Shown: one piece after another, positions 14,986-21,104 of the stretch | Layout: each line of letters begins with the position of its first letter | Numbering within the stretch: the first letter of the stretch is position 1 | Assembly (NCBI GenBank): GCA_000438115.1 | Contig: FR903562.1 | Coordinates: 1-21,104 of the forward strand | Origin: Prevotella sp. CAG:617 | GTDB taxonomy: Bacteria; Bacteroidota; Bacteroidia; Bacteroidales; Bacteroidaceae | Length of the DNA stretch: 21,104 nt | Reading direction: 5' to 3' | Notes under the pieces: model-generated | The model's input: only the letters and a program-made list of their open reading frames with translations | Databases searched by the model: none | What the model was told of the DNA's origin: nothing | Position numbers and translations under genes: made by a program

Positions 14986-15539
14986 TCACTTTTCGGGCAG
15001 ATGCAGTGACGGGCGCATCTGTTGCAGACGCTTGAACTCGGCAACAAAGTTGGGGGTAAAGACTTCCAGTTCCAACTGCTGCTCAATTTCTTCCCACTCC
15101 CAGAAACGTCCGCCGTCCGTCTCTTCCGAAGGATGAATGGCCGTGCTTTCGGGAATGACGGTGTAGTAGCTGCTGACCCATTCCGTTTCAATCGGGCTGG
15201 TGTGTACGTATTGCCATAGCGGCGTGGCTTTGAATTCGCTCAGCCCCAGTTCTTCACGGGCTTCGCGCAGCAGGGCCTGTTCCGGCGTCTCACCCAAATC
15301 GATGTGCCCGCCCACAGCCGTATCCCACCGGTTGAGCTGTACGTCTTTCCAGGCAGGTGTACGTCTTTCCAGGCAGGGCGGTGTTGCAGGTAGAGTTTAC
15401 CCTGCAGATTGAACACGTGCAGGTGGACTACCGGATGGAGCAGATGGCTTCCGTTGTGGCATTCGCCGCGTGTGGCCTTACCAATCACGTTTCCCCGTTC
15501 GTCAACCAGAGGGAGCATTTCAAGTGCATTGTCCTTCAT
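14986..15539 (-). pseudogene. Nudix hydrolase, frameshifted by a 20-bp tandem duplication
   Basis: Nudix enzymes cleave nucleoside diphosphates linked to other groups. The 5' part (from M-K-D-N-A-L-E-M-L-P-L-V-D at 15539) and the 3' part (Nudix box G-G-H-I-D-L-G-E ... R-E-A-R-E-E-L-G-L) lie in different frames. Between them a 20-bp unit is perfectly repeated in tandem at 15338-15377. Removing one copy restores one frame, reading H-R-P-A-W-K-D-V-Q-L-N-R-W-D-T-A-V-G-G-H, as expected for the family, and a protein of 177 residues. As it stands translation leaves the frame before the catalytic box and would give a 99-residue inactive product. The start is six bases after queA, so they share a transcript. 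It may be a real inactivation, a reversible slippage switch, or a sequencing/assembly artefact. Confidence 0.88.
15338..15377 (+). repeat. Perfect 20-bp tandem duplication inside the Nudix gene
   Basis: Two adjacent identical copies of TGTACGTCTTTCCAGGCAGG, at 15338-15357 and 15358-15377. The 20-base gain is not a multiple of three and causes the frameshift. Confidence 0.95.
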
Positions 15540-15545
15540 GATGAC

Positions 15546-16778
15546 TTATGGTATGAGCAGTGAACTGTCGCCGTAACTCAGGAAGCGGAAGTCGTGGCTT
15601 AGTGCGTAATCGTAGATACTGCGCCAGTTTTCCTCGCCAACAAAGGCTGACACCAGCAGCAGCAGGGTGCTTTGCGGCTGGTGGAAATTGGTGACAATGG
15701 CTTTGACGATGTGGAACGTGTAGCCCGGAGCAATGATGATTTGTGTGCTGGTGTGCAGGGCCGGCAGTTGGTTGCGTTCCAGATAGTCAAGCAGGGCTTG
15801 CAGAGCCTGCAGGGTGCTGATGGGGTGCGGTTCACGTTCGGCATAGTCGTACGGCATCCATTGTTCAATGTGCAGTTCGTCCTCGCCGATATGCGGATTT
15901 TCGTGTATTTTTACGCCAACGTAATACAGGCTTTCGAGTGTACGCACCGAAGTGGTGCCTACGGCAATGCATTGCCCCTGGTGGGCAATGAGCTTGCGTA
16001 TGCTTTCCTGGCTCACCACGATCCATTCGGCGTGCATGGTATGTCCTTCGATTTCCTCACTCTTGACAGGCTTGAAGGTTCCGGCTCCTACGTGCAGCGT
16101 AATTTCGTCGCGTTCAATTCCGTGAGCATCAAGTGCCTCCAGTACGCGGTCGGTAAAGTGCAGTCCGGCTGTCGGAGCTGCCACAGAGCCTTTAATCTTG
16201 GAATATACCGTCTGATAGGTCGTCAGGTCGCTCTCTTCCGTGGCGCGGTTCAGGTAAGGCGGAATAGGCAGCTCGCCGCAGGCTTCCAGCACTTCGGCAA
16301 AGGTGACCTGAGGGTCGTGCCAGTCAAACGAAATCACCTGGCTCGTACCTTTTGTGCCGACGTGTGTGGCTGTAAGTTCCAGCGAGCGGTTGCCCACCTC
16401 TATGGTGCGGCTTAGCGGACCTTCCTTCCACTTTTTCAGATTGCCCACCATGCAGAGCCACTGGCAGGAGCCGGTTTGGGTAAACATGAGGGCGTAATCG
16501 TGGGGCTGGTAGGGTTCCAGACAGAAAACCTCAATCAGTGCGCCCGAGGTTTTCCGGAAATGAAGGCGAGCCTGGATGACGCGTGTGTTGTTAAACACCA
16601 TCAGTTCATCCGCCTTGAGCTGTTCGGGCAACTGGCGGAATATGGTATGGCTGATTTGACCGTGCTTGTAGAGCAGGAGTTTTGAGCTGTCGCGTTCGAG
16701 GAGCGGATATTTGGCTATCCGCTCGTCTGGCAGTTCGTAGTTGTAATCTTTAATGTGAATATGCCGTGTGTCAATCAT
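15546..16778 (-). CDS. queA: S-adenosylmethionine:tRNA ribosyltransferase-isomerase
   Basis: QueA transfers and rearranges the ribosyl part of SAM onto 7-aminomethyl-7-deazaguanine in tRNA, making epoxyqueuosine in the queuosine pathway. Family hallmarks are visible: N-N-T-R-V-I-Q-A-R-L near the N terminus, A-A-P-T-A-G-L-H-F-T in the middle, L-H-V-G-A-G-T-F-K-P-V and A-V-G-T-T-S-V-R-T-L-E-S. At 410 residues it is longer than the E. coli enzyme (about 356); I believe this longer form is usual in Bacteroidetes. The start is the first ATG downstream of the promoter; a longer reading frame runs upstream through the promoter and is not coding. The frameshifted Nudix gene follows six bases later. 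Confidence 0.95.
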   Translation of the reverse strand: MIDTRHIHIKDYNYELPDERIAKYPLLERDSSKLLLYKHGQISHTIFRQLPEQLKADELMVFNNTRVIQARLHFRKTSGALIEVFCLEPYQPHDYALMFTQTGSCQWLCMVGNLKKWKEGPLSRTIEVGNRSLELTATHVGTKGTSQVISFDWHDPQVTFAEVLEACGELPIPPYLNRATEESDLTTYQTVYSKIKGSVAAPTAGLHFTDRVLEALDAHGIERDEITLHVGAGTFKPVKSEEIEGHTMHAEWIVVSQESIRKLIAHQGQCIAVGTTSVRTLESLYYVGVKIHENPHIGEDELHIEQWMPYDYAEREPHPISTLQALQALLDYLERNQLPALHTSTQIIIAPGYTFHIVKAIVTNFHQPQSTLLLLVSAFVGEENWRSIYDYALSHDFRFLSYGDSSLLIP

Positions 16779-16808
16779 GAGGGATTGAATTTTCTTTTTT
16801 TCCGACTG

Positions 16809-16839
16809 CAAAGATACTGCTTGCAGAGGGAAGTACAAA
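16809..16839 (-). promoter_or_regulatory. Promoter of queA
   Basis: On the minus strand TTTG (16839-16836), 19 bases, TATCTTTG (16816-16809): a perfect match. The predicted transcript start near 16802 leaves a leader of about 24 bases and sets the queA start at 16778. Confidence 0.88.
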
Positions 16840-16902
16840 ATGAATAAATGTCTGTTTCGTCTTTTTTTCACGGACAGTACAGCCCTTACAAGTAAGAGGT
16901 AT

Positions 16903-16959
16903 AACGCCAACCGGCAATCTGTCAGAACAACAAGTTCATGCAGATTGCCGGTTGGCGTT
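16903..16959 (-). terminator. 19-bp perfect hairpin ending the gldH transcript
   Basis: AACGCCAACCGGCAATCTG (16903-16921) and its exact complement (16941-16959) enclose a 19-base loop, 39 bases beyond the gldH stop. The bases after the stem on the minus strand (ATACCTCTTACTTG) are not a true T-run, so it may work as a 3'-end stabiliser or a factor-dependent terminator. Confidence 0.65.
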
Positions 16960-16998
16960 GGATGAATGGTTTGTAAGGACGGAGGCCTTGCCTGCAGC

Positions 16999-17463
16999 TT
17001 ATTTCTCAATCTTAATGCCGATGTCGGATACGCCTGTAAGCAGGTCGCTGCGCATGATGTGGCTGACGATGATATGTCCCGTTTGTCCTTGCTGCAAAGG
17101 CATGGGCGGCAGCTTGAAGGCATAGGAGTAAAGACTCACGCCTTTTCCCGTAATGTTTCCTTCCGGGGTAGCCACTACACATTCTATGGTATCACGGCGG
17201 AAGGTGTCGGGGTTTGTAAACTGGCGGTCAACCACCAGCCAGAGTTTCTGGAATGGAAATTTGGGCGTAGTACGCACGCCGAGCTCAAACTGGTAGTTGC
17301 CGCTTTGTGACACGGTGTCGACAATAAAGAGGACGGTGTCGCCATGTTCCCATCCCTCGGCCGGAACCGGACGATAGTGATGATAACATACAGATGACGT
17401 ACACGAGCCCAGTAATAACAGGCTCAGTACGGCATATAGGATGAAACAGCGGTGTCGTTTCAT
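16999..17463 (-). CDS. gldH: GldH-family lipoprotein
   Basis: Small lipoprotein related to GldH, required for gliding in Flavobacterium but also present in non-gliding Bacteroidales, where its role is unclear. The 154-residue protein starts M-K-R-H-R-C-F, has a hydrophobic stretch and a lipobox L-L-G-S-C with Cys at about residue 21, so it should be lipid-anchored. The mature part begins with Y-H-H-Y-R-P-V-P-A-E-G-W and holds the G-D-T-V-L-F segment seen in the family. An in-frame ATG 12 bases upstream is an alternative start; a much longer upstream frame overlaps ricT and is rejected. It lies 25 bases after ricT and is probably the last gene of the metF operon. Confidence 0.82.
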   Translation of the reverse strand: MKRHRCFILYAVLSLLLLGSCTSSVCYHHYRPVPAEGWEHGDTVLFIVDTVSQSGNYQFELGVRTTPKFPFQKLWLVVDRQFTNPDTFRRDTIECVVATPEGNITGKGVSLYSYAFKLPPMPLQQGQTGHIIVSHIMRSDLLTGVSDIGIKIEK

Positions 17464-17488
17464 GGCGGTTGTCATGGCATGTATGGGG

Positions 17489-18793
17489 TTATTGTTGTTT
17501 GGCTTCCGCCTGATTTGCTCCCGTTGCTTGTTTGCCGTTTCCTTTACCCGTTTCGTCGGACTTTTGCTCTCGTCGTGGCCGGTTGCCGTTGTTTGAGCGG
17601 TTGCCGTTTCGCCGGTTGTTACGTTCCGCACGTTGCTCTCCGGCGGGTGCGGCAGCCGCTTCTGTCTGCGCCGCCTTGTTCTCGCTGTTTTGCCCTTTTC
17701 GTCCGTTGTGCTTGTTGTTTTTCTTGCGGCGTTTGCTGCGGTCAAAGCGGGTCAGGCTGTTTTGCTCAACCAAATCCACAGGCTGTTGTGGAAGTGTATT
17801 TTCAGTTTCTTCTTCCAGTGATACGGGCTTTTCGCCGCGGTGATTCATCTGTATGATTTCCAGAGCCCGCTGGGCCGTGATGGTCTTGACGTTGGCGGCC
17901 AGGCGCTTGTCTGTACTGTAGCTTACCATACCGGCCAGTATGTCTGCCTTGAAAAAGTAGTAGGTGCCGTCCTGTGTCTCGAGTGGCATTTCGCGGCTGG
18001 GCAGTTTGCGTGAGGCTTCGGCATAGGTGGCGTACTCATAGTTGAGGCAGCATTTCAGCTTGGCACATTGTCCGGCCAGTTTCTGGGGGTTGAGTGAAAT
18101 GTCCTGCAGGCGTGCGGCAGCAGTGGATACCGAAATAAAGTTCTTCATCCATGTGGCGCAGCACAGTTCGCGCCCGCACGGGCCTATACCGCCTATGCGT
18201 CCGGCTTCCTGACGTGCCCCGATTTGTTTCATTTCGATGCGTACGTGGAACGTGTCGGCCAAAACCTTGATGAGTTTTCGGAAGTCCACGCGGTTGTCGG
18301 CAATGTAGTAGAAGATGGCTTTGTTGCCGTCGCCCTGATACTCTACGTCACCTATTTTCATTTCCAGTCCCAGTTCGTTGGCAATCTGGCGGGAGCGTAT
18401 CATGGTGTCGTGTTCGCGCGCCTTGGCCTCCTCGTATTTTTCCAGGTCTACGGGCTTGGCCATGCGGTATATGCGCTTGATTTCCGTACCGGCCTTGAGG
18501 CAGGCTTTTTTCATTTGCAGCGGTACGAGGCGGCCGGTGAGTGACACCACGCCGATGTCGTGTCCCGGGCTGGCTTCAACGGCTACGATGTCGCCTTTAA
18601 CCAGGGGTATGTGGTTGTCGTTGCGGTAGTATCCCTTGCGGGTGTTCTTAAACTGTACTTCCACCAGGTCGCAGTGGTCGTCATGGCCGGGGGTTCCGGC
18701 CAGATAGTCGTATGTGTTCAGCTGCTTGTCCTGCCGGCCGCATCCTGAGGCGGCAAAACCATGCATGCTGCTGTCGTTTTTAAAATCGTCCAT
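17489..18793 (-). CDS. ricT: PSP1-domain protein, RicT/YaaT-like, with basic C-terminal tail
   Basis: In Bacillus, RicT (YaaT) acts with RicA and RicF as an iron-sulfur complex that affects RNA processing and competence/sporulation. Here residues about 40-330 hold the PSP1 core. It has two cysteine clusters: G-I-G-P-C-G-R-E-L-C-C (Cys206, 211, 212) and G-Q-C-A-K-L-K-C-C-L-N-Y-E (Cys243, 248, 249), the expected Fe-S ligands or their neighbours. The last 86 residues, from about 349, form a low-complexity tail rich in Arg, Lys, Asn and Gln (K-R-R-K-K-N-N-K, later R-N-N-R-R-N-G-N-R), suited to RNA binding. Neither RicA nor RicF is encoded nearby. It sits between holB and gldH; an ATG at residue 10 is a possible alternative start. 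Confidence 0.85.
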   Translation of the reverse strand: MDDFKNDSSMHGFAASGCGRQDKQLNTYDYLAGTPGHDDHCDLVEVQFKNTRKGYYRNDNHIPLVKGDIVAVEASPGHDIGVVSLTGRLVPLQMKKACLKAGTEIKRIYRMAKPVDLEKYEEAKAREHDTMIRSRQIANELGLEMKIGDVEYQGDGNKAIFYYIADNRVDFRKLIKVLADTFHVRIEMKQIGARQEAGRIGGIGPCGRELCCATWMKNFISVSTAAARLQDISLNPQKLAGQCAKLKCCLNYEYATYAEASRKLPSREMPLETQDGTYYFFKADILAGMVSYSTDKRLAANVKTITAQRALEIIQMNHRGEKPVSLEEETENTLPQQPVDLVEQNSLTRFDRSKRRKKNNKHNGRKGQNSENKAAQTEAAAAPAGEQRAERNNRRNGNRSNNGNRPRREQKSDETGKGNGKQATGANQAEAKQQ

Positions 18794-18832
18794 AGGTCGT
18801 TTTTACGTTTTAATAGGAATTTATATGTTGTA

Positions 18833-18852
18833 GGGGCAGTTTGGGCTGCCCC
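18833..18852 (-). other. Small hairpin between holB and ricT
   Basis: GGGGCAG and CTGCCCC (7 bp) flank a 6-base loop, beginning 14 bases after the holB stop. No T-run follows, so it is at most a weak attenuator or processing signal in the metF-holB-ricT-gldH transcript. Confidence 0.4.
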
Positions 18853-18865
18853 CTGGGGTGCGGGA

Positions 18866-19996
18866 TTATTTGATGAGCAGTACAATGATGTGCAGCGCCA
18901 GGTCGAAAAGCACGATGCGGGCGTTGGCGTTCTGCTCAATGTCGCGCTGGGCCGCGGCAAACTCGTCCATAATGCCGATTACGTTGCGCTCGTTGACAAA
19001 GCGGGCAAACCGCACGGCAAAGTCGGCTTCCTTTTGTTCCATGTGGTTCATTTGGGGCCGCCTGAAGTTGTAGATAAAGTTTTCGCGCACCATCCGCTGG
19101 CAGTAGGTCAGAAAGTTTTTCTGTTTTTCGCGTCCCCACGAGCCTACCTGCTCGCTCCATTCCATCAGGTCTTTTACCTTGCGCGAATAGCTCAGGCGCA
19201 TCAGCAGCACAAAAAGGTCGAAAAACAGATTGGTGTCGCGGTTGGCCATCAGTTGCTGCCCGGCCCTGACGAGATTGCCTTGCGAAAAGTGGGCCACGTC
19301 GTTGGCGTCGGCCGCCTGCAGACCGTTGTGTTCCTGCAGGTAGCGGGATATCAGCGCTTCGGGCAAGGGCTTGAACTCGACATACTGCGTACGGCTGACA
19401 ATGGTGCCCAGCACTTTCTCGGGTTTTTCCGATACCAGCATGAAGAGGGTTCCGGCGGGTGGCTCTTCAATGATTTTCAGCAGTTTGTTGGCCGCTACGG
19501 GATGCATGAGCTCCGGCAGCCAGATGATAACGATTTTGTATCCGCCCTGACTGGACTTGAGGCTGAGGTTCTGCAGTATTTCCTGTCCCTGCGCCGCATA
19601 AATCTGGGCCTGCTGGTTTTCAATTCCCAGGCTTTTGAGCCATGTCGGGAGGTCAAAGTAAGGATTTTGGCACAACAGCTGGCGCCATTCCTCCAGATAG
19701 TGTGCGCTGAGGGGCTCGCCGCTGTGTCCTTTGGCCTTGATGACGGGATAGGTAAAATGCAGGTCGGGGTGGGCAAACTTTTTGAGCATCATGCAGCTGT
19801 TACACCGTCCGCAGCTGTCTTCGCCGTTCTCGGGATGCTGGCAAAGCAGATAGGAGGCAAAGGCCAGAGCCATGGGCAGCTTGCCGCATCCCTCGGGGCC
19901 GCCGAAGAGCAGGGCATGGGGCAGTTTTCCTCCGGCTGCCATGAGGCGGAGCTGCTGCTTGATGTCGTCTTGTCCCAATACTTCGCTGAACTTCAT
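18866..19996 (-). CDS. holB: DNA polymerase III delta' subunit
   Basis: Clamp-loader subunit of the replicative polymerase. The AAA+ fold is recognisable: N-terminal V-L-G-Q-D-D-I-K-Q-Q-L, degenerate P-loop G-G-P-E-G-C-G-K (32-39) followed by Leu rather than Ser/Thr, and a zinc module with Cys52, Cys62, Cys65 and Cys68 (C-x9-C-x2-C-x2-C). The delta' subunit in E. coli does not bind ATP productively, so the altered P-loop fits. The product is 376 residues from the ATG giving M-K-F-S-E-V-L-G-Q. A 56-residue upstream extension overlaps metF and is rejected. It starts 17 bases after metF and is followed by ricT, a common arrangement in Bacteroidales. Confidence 0.92.
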   Translation of the reverse strand: MKFSEVLGQDDIKQQLRLMAAGGKLPHALLFGGPEGCGKLPMALAFASYLLCQHPENGEDSCGRCNSCMMLKKFAHPDLHFTYPVIKAKGHSGEPLSAHYLEEWRQLLCQNPYFDLPTWLKSLGIENQQAQIYAAQGQEILQNLSLKSSQGGYKIVIIWLPELMHPVAANKLLKIIEEPPAGTLFMLVSEKPEKVLGTIVSRTQYVEFKPLPEALISRYLQEHNGLQAADANDVAHFSQGNLVRAGQQLMANRDTNLFFDLFVLLMRLSYSRKVKDLMEWSEQVGSWGREKQKNFLTYCQRMVRENFIYNFRRPQMNHMEQKEADFAVRFARFVNERNVIGIMDEFAAAQRDIEQNANARIVLFDLALHIIVLLIK

Positions 19997-20013
19997 GATG
20001 CCTGTCTTACGAA

Positions 20014-20967
20014 TTAATAAATTTGCCGGGCTATCTGGCAGATGCTGTCGACGGCCGACACGGTGTAGAAGTGCAGACTCGGCACGCCGTGCTGAATCAG
20101 TTCGCGGCATTGCTGCACGCCCCATTCTATGCCCACGGCCTTCACCTCGTCGTCGGTCTTGCACTTGATCAACTCGTGTGTGAGCGGCTCGGGCAGGTCG
20201 CAGTGGAACGTCTTGGGCACCACCGTAATCTGCGAAAGGCGGCTCAGGGGCTTGATGCCCGGAATGATGGGCACCGTAATGCCGGCCTGACGTGCCCGCT
20301 CAACGAAACGGAAAAACTTCTGGTTGTCGTAAAACAGCTGTGTCACGCCATATTGGGCACCCAGTTCCACCTTGCGCTTGAACCAGCCCAGGTCGGTCTC
20401 TTCATTGGGGGCTTCCTCATGTTTTTCGGGGTAGCAGGCCACGCCGTAGTCAAACGGTACGCCCGGCACCTTGATGGGGTCGCCGTTTTCAAAGAACCCC
20501 TCGTTGAAGCGGTTAATCTGTCCCAGCAGTTCGGTGGTGTGTGAATAGCCGCCTTCAACGGGTTTGAACACGTTGTCTTCCTTGGCCTTGTCGCCGCGCA
20601 GGGCCAGCAGGTTGCGGATGCCCAGAAACTGCAGTTCGAGCAATACGTACTCCGTCTCCTCACGCGTGAACCCGCTGCACAGGATGTGCGGCACCACCGG
20701 CACTTTGAATTTTTGCTGGATGGCGGCAGCCACAGCCACCGTGCCCGGACGGCGGCGCAGGCGCTCGCGCTGCATCAGTCCGTTGCCCAGGTCCTTGTAG
20801 ACGTATTCCGAGCGATGGGTGGTGATGTTGATGTAGCTGGGCCCGAACTCCATCAGGCGTTCGATGTTGTTGTACAGTTTCTCAGTTCCTGTGCCTTTCA
20901 GGGGCGGCAGCACTTCAAAGGAGAAGGCCGTTTGGCGGGTTGAGGTGATTTGGTCGATGATATTCAT
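20014..20967 (-). CDS. metF: 5,10-methylenetetrahydrofolate reductase
   Basis: FAD-dependent enzyme that reduces methylene-THF to methyl-THF, the methyl donor for methionine synthesis. The 317-residue product has the family N terminus F-S-F-E-V-L-P-P containing the catalytic Glu18. Further signatures are Y-I-N-I-T-T-H-R, P-H-I-L-C-S-G-F-T-R-E-E-T, R-N-L-L-A-L-R-G-D and the Q-L-F-Y-D-N segment. The start is the ATG giving M-N-I-I-D-Q-I-T, 21 bases inside a longer frame. It is the first gene after a consensus promoter and probably heads the metF-holB-ricT-gldH operon. No SAM riboswitch-like structure was recognised in the short leader. Confidence 0.95.
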   Translation of the reverse strand: MNIIDQITSTRQTAFSFEVLPPLKGTGTEKLYNNIERLMEFGPSYINITTHRSEYVYKDLGNGLMQRERLRRRPGTVAVAAAIQQKFKVPVVPHILCSGFTREETEYVLLELQFLGIRNLLALRGDKAKEDNVFKPVEGGYSHTTELLGQINRFNEGFFENGDPIKVPGVPFDYGVACYPEKHEEAPNEETDLGWFKRKVELGAQYGVTQLFYDNQKFFRFVERARQAGITVPIIPGIKPLSRLSQITVVPKTFHCDLPEPLTHELIKCKTDDEVKAVGIEWGVQQCRELIQHGVPSLHFYTVSAVDSICQIARQIY

Positions 20968-21016
20968 AACGTGAACGGTAAGACGCAATAGCGTATTTTA
21001 TTCGCAATTTAATTTG

Positions 21017-21048
21017 CAAATATACAAAAAGGCGCGCGCAAGGGCAAA
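21017..21048 (-). promoter_or_regulatory. Promoter of the metF operon
   Basis: On the minus strand TTTG (21048-21045), 20 bases, TATATTTG (21024-21017): a full Bacteroidetes match. Expected start near 21010 gives a leader of about 43 bases. Confidence 0.85.
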
Positions 21049-21104
21049 TGAAAATGCAGTTTTCAAAACCCTTGCGGCGCGATTGTCTGGTTAATCCTCC
21101 TGCC

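Noticed and set aside
16779..17123. Upstream extension of queA to a 525-residue protein
   Set aside because: The extension crosses a perfect promoter at 16809-16839, and the family N terminus starts at the ATG at 16778.
18761..20017. 418-codon open frame on the plus strand opposite holB
   Set aside because: Shadow of holB in a GC-biased gene; translation shows no recognisable family, and the true gene on the other strand has clear clamp-loader motifs.

Overview
This looks like a chromosomal segment from a Bacteroidales bacterium (Bacteroides/Prevotella-like gut lineage). The evidence is the RprX/RprY two-component pair, a metF-holB-ricT-gldH gene order, a GldH-type lipoprotein, a long-form QueA, and repeated use of the Bacteroidetes vegetative promoter (TTTG, 19-20 bases, TAnnTTTG) with little sign of Shine-Dalgarno sequences. 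The species cannot be fixed from the sequence alone.

Region 1 (1-4000) is the 3' end of a type II-C CRISPR-Cas locus on the plus strand: the C-terminal half of cas9, then cas1 and cas2, closed by a terminator. Downstream, on the opposite strand, I find a complete tracrRNA gene (promoter, anti-repeat, nexus hairpin, terminator) and a minimal array of one decayed repeat, one 30-bp spacer and one intact 47-bp repeat. The intact repeat carries its own promoter-like element. This compact tracrRNA plus one-spacer cassette is the most interesting part of the window: it is either the collapsed remnant of an array or a dedicated (possibly regulatory) guide.

Region 2 (3959-7828, plus strand) carries an exported histidine-acid phosphatase, a LolD-like ABC ATPase, a cysteine synthase overlapping lolD, and a CvfB-like S1 RNA-binding protein.

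Region 3 (7936-10202, plus strand) carries frr, rsgA and a free-standing AlaX-type alanyl-tRNA editing protein, a translation-centred cluster. A 17-bp perfect hairpin lies between frr and rsgA. The alaX gene converges on rprY across a stretch with several strong hairpins.

Region 4 (10378-12718, minus strand) is the rprX-rprY sensor kinase/response regulator operon. Its start codon sits almost on the promoter -7 box, suggesting a leaderless message.

Region 5 (12874-14871, minus strand) is a 590-residue carboxyltransferase of the oxaloacetate decarboxylase alpha/pyruvate carboxylase B type, whose C-terminal biotinyl-like domain lacks the biotin-accepting lysine.

Region 6 (14986-16839, minus strand) is queA followed by a Nudix hydrolase gene that is frameshifted by a perfect 20-bp tandem duplication just before the Nudix box.

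Region 7 (16903-21048, minus strand) is the metF-holB-ricT-gldH operon driven by a strong consensus promoter. No tRNA, rRNA, insertion sequence, integrase or long CRISPR array was seen.
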